From NCBI GenBank assembly GCA_038528235.1, contig JBCBEX010000116.1, positions 1 to 10,676 on the forward strand: a DNA stretch of 10,676 nucleotides, in the 5' to 3' direction. The notes beneath the pieces were generated by a model. It saw only the letters and a list, made by a program, of their open reading frames with translations, had not been told where the DNA came from and did no database searches. A program made the position numbers and the translations under genes. The DNA is from JBCBEX01 sp038528235 (lineage in GTDB: Bacteria > Bacteroidota > Rhodothermia > Rhodothermales > Rubricoccaceae). This document shows positions 6,554-10,676 of this stretch, one piece after another (the first letter of the stretch is position 1; each line of letters starts with the position of its first letter).

Positions 6554-6856
6554 GGTCTTCTCGGGGATGTCCGGCGTACGCGGGACGCCTACGACCGGAA
6601 GGCGGAAAGAACGGCGGGGCGGCGCTCGGACGCGGACCCTTTGTACTACATAGCCAGGCAGACCCAATAAAGTCAAATAGCTAACCAGTGCTACCTCCTT
6701 CCAAATTGATTCACCGTGCAGTATGTGCGGCTCTGGGCCCTCGTGCCCCTGCATTGATGGACCTCATTGCGGATCTTTAGGCCGCGAGCGCGCCGCCTCC
6801 CCCTTCAAGACAGGCGGTTACGCGCTGCGCCGTGCTCCACTCACTCGACTAGCCCG
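6554..6856. other. Divergent intergenic region between the duplicated-domain gene and the GH16 gene
   Basis: This 303-base stretch holds no gene I can support. Its middle (about 6640-6720) is noticeably richer in A and T than the surroundings, as expected for a region carrying promoters for both divergent genes. The GH16 side (6767-6856) is open in the GH16 frame but Arg-rich and without ATG, so it reads as 5' untranslated sequence. Confidence 0.5.
6647..6676 (-). promoter_or_regulatory. Weak candidate promoter for the duplicated-domain gene
   Basis: On the minus strand TTGACT (6676-6671) is a good -35 match. TATGTA (6652-6647), 18 bases further on, is a poor -10. The pair lies in the AT-rich part of the spacer and would leave a leader of about 85 bases before the ATG at 6553. 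The match is weak. Confidence 0.25.
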
Positions 6857-8281
6857 ATGAGCCTGATGAACCGATCGCCTCTCTCCTTCCTCCCCTGCGT
6901 CTTACTCTTGTCGCTCGGCCTCCTTGTCGGCTGTGCGCAGGGCCCCGATGCCGACACCGCCACCAACGCATCCACCGCCACGCCTCCGGGCATCACGTAT
7001 GCCGACGCCGTCGTGTGGGCCGTCAACGTGGGCGGCGAGGCGTATGAGGGCGTTGACGGCGTGGCGTACCTAGCCGACGAGGACCTCGTCCAGGGCACCG
7101 CGGCCACCATCGACACGACGCTCGGCAGCCAGGACGGCCTCCTCTACCGCACCTACCGCACCGGCGACCTCGCCGTGGCGCACCCGCTCCCCGACGGCTT
7201 CTACGACGTCACGTTCCACTTCTCCGAGCCTGAGGACGAGCCCGTCGGCAGCCGCGTGTTCCTCGTTCGCGCCGAGGACGCCCTCGTCATCGACAGCCTC
7301 GACGTGCGCAAGGCGCGCGACGAGAAGCACCATTCGGCCCTGACCCGCACGGCCCAGAACGTCCAGGTGACCGACGGCCAGCTCGACATCGCCTTTGAGC
7401 CCGTCGTGAGCGAGCCGATCCTGAGCGCGATTGTCGTGCGCCAGCGGCAGCAGGACCAGCGCACCTGGACGCTCGCCTGGGAGGACAACTTCGACGGCGT
7501 CGGCGCACCGGACTCGACGCGGTGGTCCTACAACGTCTGGCCCGCGCGCAAGGTCAATGACGAGGACCAGGCCTATACGGACCGGCTGAAGAACGTCCGT
7601 CAGGAGGACGGGGTGCTCGTCATCGAGGCGCACAAAGAGCAGTACGACAACGCCGAGTACACGTCCGGCCGCATCCACACCGAGGGCAAGGGCGACCTGC
7701 TCTACGGCCGCGTGGAGGTGAGCGCGCGCGTACCTGCTGGTCAGGGCACCTGGGCTGCCGTCTGGATGCTCCCCACCGACCCCTACCGCTACGCGACTAC
7801 CTGCGAAGCCCCCGACGACTGGCAGGGCAGCCCCACCTGCGACGCGTGGCCCAACTCCGGCGAGATCGACATCCTGGAGCACGTCGGCTACGACATGAAC
7901 CACGTCCACGGCACCGTCCACAACAAGGCCTACTACTGGCGCAACTGGGAGCAGCGCAAGGGCAGCATCGAGACCGTCGACGCTGAGGGCGACTTCCACG
8001 TCTACGCGCTCGAATGGACGCCCGAGCGCATCGACATCTTCTTCGACGGGACGCGCTACTTCACCTACATGAACGAGGGCACCGGCTGGCGCGCGTGGCC
8101 CTATGACCACCCGTACAACATCATCCTCAACCTCGCCGTCGGCGGGGCGTGGGGCCGCGCCGGCGGGCCGATCGACGACAGCATCTTCCCGGTACGCATG
8201 GAGGTCGACTACGTGCGCGTCTACGAGTCGGCGGACATCATGCCCGGCGACATGACCGCGCTCGACACGGCTGGCCGATAG
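6857..8281 (+). CDS. Lipoprotein beta-glucanase: malectin-like domain plus glycoside hydrolase family 16
   Basis: The 474-residue protein starts with a lipoprotein signal (hydrophobic 10-25, lipobox LVGC with C26), so it should be lipid-anchored in the envelope. After a Thr/Ala linker, residues about 52-196 form a malectin-like carbohydrate-binding domain (WAVNVGGEAYEGVDGVAYLAD, 54-74; GFYDVTFHFSEP, 114-125). The GH16 domain runs from about 204 to 457, with WEDNFDG at its start and the catalytic GEIDILE at 335-341 (E336 nucleophile, D338 assisting, E341 acid/base). The E-x-D-x-x-E form with the beta-bulge residue is typical of endo-beta-1,3(4)-glucanases (laminarinases). Laminarin or a mixed-linkage glucan is therefore the likely substrate, inferred only. 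ATG 6857 and ATG 6866 are both acceptable starts; a TTG at 6767 would add an unlikely Arg-rich leader. No SusC/SusD pair is adjacent. An intrinsic terminator follows the stop codon. Confidence 0.94.
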   Translation: MSLMNRSPLSFLPCVLLLSLGLLVGCAQGPDADTATNASTATPPGITYADAVVWAVNVGGEAYEGVDGVAYLADEDLVQGTAATIDTTLGSQDGLLYRTYRTGDLAVAHPLPDGFYDVTFHFSEPEDEPVGSRVFLVRAEDALVIDSLDVRKARDEKHHSALTRTAQNVQVTDGQLDIAFEPVVSEPILSAIVVRQRQQDQRTWTLAWEDNFDGVGAPDSTRWSYNVWPARKVNDEDQAYTDRLKNVRQEDGVLVIEAHKEQYDNAEYTSGRIHTEGKGDLLYGRVEVSARVPAGQGTWAAVWMLPTDPYRYATTCEAPDDWQGSPTCDAWPNSGEIDILEHVGYDMNHVHGTVHNKAYYWRNWEQRKGSIETVDAEGDFHVYALEWTPERIDIFFDGTRYFTYMNEGTGWRAWPYDHPYNIILNLAVGGAWGRAGGPIDDSIFPVRMEVDYVRVYESADIMPGDMTALDTAGR

Positions 8282-8312
8282 GCAGACCGTGTGCTAGTCG
8301 AATCAAAACAAC

Positions 8313-8345
8313 AAGAGAGAGCGCAATAATGGCGCTCTCTCTTTT
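8313..8345 (+). terminator. Intrinsic terminator of the GH16 gene
   Basis: A perfect 12-bp stem, 8313-8324 (AAGAGAGAGCGC) with 8332-8343, closes a 7-base loop and runs straight into TTTT (8342-8345). It lies about 30 bases after the GH16 stop codon. This is the strongest terminator signal in the window. Confidence 0.92.
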
Positions 8346-8439
8346 ATGTGAGGCCGACCGAAGTCGAGGATCACCCCGACTACATTAAATTCCACTCCTT
8401 CACTTGTGTTGCCACATCCTTAGATATCAATCTTGAACG

Positions 8440-8850
8440 ATGGACAAGGATTTGTTTTTTGTTATATTTATTAACTTATTTGCTATTTTATTTTTGATTG
8501 ACACTTCCTTTTTAGTATTTCAAGAACCGTCTCACTATGAAATAATAGAGGTGATAGAAAATGAAAGGAGGTATAATGTCGAATTATCTAATGGTAAAAT
8601 CTATAGAATAACATCAAACGTAAGCGAAGCGATAGCCATTGGCGATGAGGCTAGCGTAGTCCAAGGCCCCATACTGCCCCTCAAAGGGGTTATTGTTGAG
8701 CCAGACCCTAGACAGCTGTACATTAGAATTATACTTGCTCTTGGCGGCCTATTTTTGACACCTATAACTTGGATTGGCTATGCACTCTCTAAGGAGCAAA
8801 CTTTAGGGCCTACTGACGTGAGCAGTAGCAAAAATTCTCGAACGGCCTAA
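8440..8850 (+). CDS. Small AT-rich two-helix membrane protein, unknown function
   Basis: I do not recognise this 136-residue protein. It has two hydrophobic helices, about residues 6-27 and 92-115. Between them is a polar domain of about 60 residues with alternating beta-like patterns (YEIIEVIENERRYNVEL, GKIYRITSNV, GDEASVVQGP, KGVIVEP), followed by a short Ser-rich tail. The layout of helix, small extracytoplasmic beta domain and helix resembles DUF3592-type proteins, but that is a resemblance of shape only. Base composition is unlike the neighbours: by hand count 158 of 411 bases are G or C (about 38%), with many TTA, ATA and AAT codons, suggesting acquisition from another source. It sits alone between the GH16 terminator and a second hairpin at 8856-8889, convergent with gspF. 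No Shine-Dalgarno or clear promoter precedes the ATG. Confidence 0.72.
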   Translation: MDKDLFFVIFINLFAILFLIDTSFLVFQEPSHYEIIEVIENERRYNVELSNGKIYRITSNVSEAIAIGDEASVVQGPILPLKGVIVEPDPRQLYIRIILALGGLFLTPITWIGYALSKEQTLGPTDVSSSKNSRTA

Positions 8851-8855
8851 AGCAA

Positions 8856-8889
8856 AGCGAGAGTGCCACATATAGTTAGCACTCTCGCT
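8856..8889. terminator. Hairpin between convergent genes, probable bidirectional terminator
   Basis: AGCGAGAGTGC (8856-8866) and GCACTCTCGCT (8879-8889) form a perfect 11-bp stem with a 12-base loop, starting 5 bases after the stop of the AT-rich gene. Read on the minus strand, the stem is followed by TTTGCTTTA, a T-rich stretch suited to ending transcripts from gspF. On the plus strand no T-run follows, so termination there is less certain. Confidence 0.65.
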
Positions 8890-9077
8890 CCTCGGACTCA
8901 CCGAAGTACCCGGAGGGGGACTCGATACCTATTCGCCTAAGTACTTATTCGCTTTGCTTATGCGATGCGCCAACACCATACCAGGTACAGGCCAGGGTAA
9001 TAACCTCTTGACCTGAGTTACTTCTCGCAGGACAGTCTTCGAGTCCGCTGAGACCAAGGTCTGCTGACTCAGGCTCT
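8890..9077. other. Intergenic region downstream of gspF, nothing recognised
   Basis: No reading frame, RNA gene or convincing signal is seen. The 13-mer CGCTCCTCGGACT, which overlaps the hairpin's right arm (8886-8898), also occurs at 1053-1065 in another intergenic spacer. CCTGAGT (9012-9018) and ACTCAGG (9067-9073) are inverted but too far apart to mean much. Confidence 0.4.
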
Positions 9078-10205
9078 CTATTGGATGACGTTCGTCAGCT
9101 CGAACATCGGGAGATAGATCGCCACGAGGATTGCACCGACGATGATACCGAGCACGACGACCAAGAGCGGCTCAATCACCGAGGCAAGGGCCTCTACTGC
9201 TGCATCGACCTCAGCTTCGTAGTGCCGCGCGACATGCAGGAGCATCTCGCTCAGACGCGCCGTCTCCTCCCCCACGCTCACCATCTGGACCACCATCGGC
9301 GGAAAGAACGACGCACGCGCCATCGGAGCGGCCAGCGAGGTACCGCGCACGACACGGCGGCGCATCTCGGCGGTTGCCTCGCGGGCGAGCAGACTCTCCG
9401 ACGAGGTCGCGGTTACGCGGAGAGCCTCGTCAAGCGCCACGCCTGATTCAACGAGCGTCCCCAGGGTGCGGCAAACGCGCGCTGTCAACCCTTTTGCATA
9501 GAGCGGACCTAACACGGGCAACCGTAGACGAACCTGCTCCGTTGCACGCTGGACCCGCGGATCCCGGCGCAGTCCCCGAGCAAGCACAACCACTCCGCCC
9601 AATGCGAGGAGCACGATCCATCCGTAGGCCTGGAGAGCGTCTGTCACACCGAGCACGATGCGCGTTGGGAGGGGTAGATCCGCTCCGAAGTCCGCGAACA
9701 TGTCCGCGAAGGTGGGGACGATCACGGTGAGAAGAAACGTCACCGTTGCCAACGCAACGGCGAGGACGATCGCCGGGTACATCATCGCCATCCGGACCTT
9801 GCGACGCAGCGCCTCTGCCTTCTCCAGGTGGTCTGCCAGGCGAAGAAGCACAGCGTCGAGCGCGCCTGCGAGTTCGCCCTCGCGGACGAGCTGGCCAAAG
9901 AGCGGGCTGAAGACCTTGGGGTGTCGTTCTAGACTCGCGGCGAACGGTTGCCCCCGCTCCACCCGGCGAGCCACGTCTGAGAAGACAGCACCGAGACGAT
10001 CATGGTCTGATTGACGGGCGGTCGTGCGGAGCGCATCGACAAGCGGAAGGCGCGCGGCTACCATGACCGCGAGGCTGCGCGTTGCGTCGGCGAGCGCACG
10101 GGTTGGGATCCTGCGGCCTAGTAGATTGCGGAGTGAGCCCTCCCCTCCCTTCTGGGCATGACCTTGCCTGCGACTTCGGCGTAAGGCAGGAGGAAGGTCA
10201 TGCAT
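9078..10205 (-). CDS. Type II secretion system F family protein (GspF/PilC-like inner-membrane platform)
   Basis: The 375-residue protein has the two T2SSF domains of this family: about 39-163 and about 242-366. Each holds the conserved helical bundle (LAVMVAARLPLVDALR, 45-60; LGTLVESGVALDEALR, 248-263) and a GE motif (VREGELAGAL, 108-117; VGEETARLSEML, 311-322). Membrane segments lie at about 141-163, 194-210 and 343-366. VPTFADMFADFGADLPLPTR (163-182) is a family landmark. GspF/PilC proteins sit in the inner membrane, bind the GspE/PilB ATPase and support assembly of pseudopili or type IV pili. The N-terminus is shorter than canonical GspF, lacking the roughly 60-residue cytoplasmic lead-in, and is replaced by a basic stretch. 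The start at ATG 10205 is the only ATG in the right place; in-frame codons upstream to 10340 look non-coding. The partner genes should be beyond the right edge. Confidence 0.92.
   Translation of the reverse strand: MHDLPPALRRSRRQGHAQKGGEGSLRNLLGRRIPTRALADATRSLAVMVAARLPLVDALRTTARQSDHDRLGAVFSDVARRVERGQPFAASLERHPKVFSPLFGQLVREGELAGALDAVLLRLADHLEKAEALRRKVRMAMMYPAIVLAVALATVTFLLTVIVPTFADMFADFGADLPLPTRIVLGVTDALQAYGWIVLLALGGVVVLARGLRRDPRVQRATEQVRLRLPVLGPLYAKGLTARVCRTLGTLVESGVALDEALRVTATSSESLLAREATAEMRRRVVRGTSLAAPMARASFFPPMVVQMVSVGEETARLSEMLLHVARHYEAEVDAAVEALASVIEPLLVVVLGIIVGAILVAIYLPMFELTNVIQ
10156..10203 (-). promoter_or_regulatory. Hairpin overlapping the gspF start codon
   Basis: GCATGACCTT (10156-10165) and AAGGTCATGC (10194-10203) are perfect 10-base inverted copies, with an inner GCCT/AGGC pair adding to the stem. 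In the gspF mRNA the stem would begin at the third base of the start codon and cover the first codons, which could hold down translation initiation. Regulatory use is inferred; the sequence is also coding. Confidence 0.35.
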
Positions 10206-10299
10206 GTGAATCCGCGTCAGGTGACGTGCGGAAGTTCGTGCAGGTAAGCTTACTAGCCAAGCATCTCCTCTCGCACTAAAGCTCTTGCTACTGAGGGAC

Positions 10300-10590
10300 T
10301 CAAGAGCCGCTGCTAGTCCATTGCTGAGGTTGCCGTGCAAGCCCTTGTGCTCTAACCGCCGTCGTATCCTGGCCCGCTACGAACGTTAGTTGCACGCTCG
10401 TGAGGATCGGAATTGTCGGTACCTCTGCACCACGTAGTGGAAGGAGGTCCCCAACCTCATCCGGTTGAGAACGCTCGACTGTTGCCTGAACCAGCGCGAG
10501 TGCATCGCTGTGTGTCGGGCGCATGTTGCGGAGCCAGGTTGAATTGGTGCGTGTGTATGACGTGGTGTCGCTGTCTGTCCCGACCAGCAC
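10300..10590 (-). CDS. Unrecognised protein, probably the C-terminal part of a longer gene in the gspF cluster
   Basis: From a GTG at 10590 the frame gives 96 residues (MLVGTDSDTTSYTRTN to QQWTSSGS). There is no signal peptide, membrane helix or motif I recognise. The frame stays open and coding-like upstream to about 10650 (CPEGTTNEEAEVQRLTPEYT) and then meets an in-frame TGA at 10671-10669. That TGA lies inside the inverted copy that ends the window. The natural start is therefore probably missing, and the GTG is only the best start available. It lies 94 bases upstream of gspF on the same strand. A minor pseudopilin or another secretion accessory protein is possible from position only. Confidence 0.5.
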   Translation of the reverse strand: MLVGTDSDTTSYTRTNSTWLRNMRPTHSDALALVQATVERSQPDEVGDLLPLRGAEVPTIPILTSVQLTFVAGQDTTAVRAQGLARQPQQWTSSGS

Positions 10591-10676
10591 GAGGGTGTAC
10601 TCAGGCGTTAACCGTTGAACCTCTGCCTCTTCATTGGTCGTGCCTTCTGGACAGACAGCGACACCACGTCATACAC
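10553..10676. repeat. Perfect 28-bp inverted repeat ending exactly at the window end
   Basis: Bases 10553-10580 (starting GTGTATGACGTGG) are the exact reverse complement of 10649-10676, with a 68-base loop. The right arm reaches the last base, so the true repeat may be longer. The left arm lies in a coding frame, while the right arm breaks that frame with a stop. This fits a fold-back assembly or amplification artefact at a contig end, or a real inverted duplication. Confidence 0.88.

Noticed and set aside
6554..6754. Earlier start for the duplicated-domain protein
   Set aside because: It would bury a clear signal peptide behind 67 basic residues and cross the AT-rich spacer.
6767..6856. TTG start adding 30 residues to the GH16 protein
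   Set aside because: The extra residues are Arg-rich and precede a good lipoprotein signal, which must be near the N-terminus.
7070..8110. Long minus-strand frame opposite GH16, and similar frames opposite the M23/padR region, the IMPase-family gene and the helicase
   Set aside because: They are mirror frames of GC-rich genes, full of Val/Arg/Ala/Asp repeats and without motifs.
9012..9073. CCTGAGT/ACTCAGG as a terminator for gspF
   Set aside because: The 7-base arms are 48 bases apart with no T-run; the hairpin at 8856-8889 is a better candidate.
1..10676. CRISPR array, tRNA, rRNA, integrase or transposase
   Set aside because: No regularly spaced direct repeats, cloverleaf-like genes or recombinase motifs were seen on either strand.

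Overview
The window looks like high-GC chromosomal DNA from a Bacteroidota-related bacterium, most likely the Rhodothermia group (Salinibacter/Rubricoccus-like). This placement is an inference. It rests on the GC-rich codon use, the near absence of Shine-Dalgarno sites, a PadR gene followed by a protein with a 'DHVCC' prefix domain, and a malectin-GH16 lipoprotein next to housekeeping genes. No rRNA, tRNA, CRISPR array, transposase or phage gene was seen.

Layout from left to right. (1) 1-943, minus strand: a PadR-type repressor and, directly downstream, a membrane-anchored M23 (LytM) peptidase with a cytoplasmic prefix domain, cut off by the left window edge. An inverted repeat over the putative PadR promoter suggests autoregulation. 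(2) 944-1307: a gene-free spacer holding a long palindrome and a 126-bp MITE-like element with 14-bp terminal inverted repeats. (3) 1308-3448, minus strand: nrnA (DHH/DHHA1 oligoribonuclease/pAp phosphatase) followed by an inositol-monophosphatase-family enzyme, separated by a spacer with a long imperfect inverted repeat. (4) 3620-5695, plus strand: a UvrD/PcrA-type helicase starting at GTG, divergent from nrnA. (5) 5702-6553, minus strand: an exported protein made of two copies of one roughly 110-residue domain, tail to tail with the helicase. (6) 6857-8281, plus strand: a lipoprotein beta-glucanase (malectin-like domain plus GH16) closed by a very good intrinsic terminator. (7) 8440-8850, plus strand: a lone AT-rich gene (about 38% GC) for a small two-helix membrane protein, bracketed by two hairpins. 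(8) 9078-10590, minus strand: a type II secretion/type IV pilus inner-membrane platform protein (GspF/PilC) and, upstream, the C-terminal part of an unrecognised protein. The last 28 bases of the window are an exact inverted copy of 10553-10580, so the gene at this end is either truly interrupted or damaged by an end-of-contig artefact.

The genes do not form one pathway. The helicase and NrnA are housekeeping DNA repair and RNA turnover functions, the M23 and GH16 proteins act on envelope or external polysaccharide, and GspF belongs to a secretion or pilus machine whose other genes lie beyond the right edge. No defence or mobile system is convincing here. The observations most worth a second look are the internally duplicated exported protein, the PadR/prefix-M23 pair, the AT-rich orphan gene, the dispersed intergenic repeats and the fold-back at the right end.
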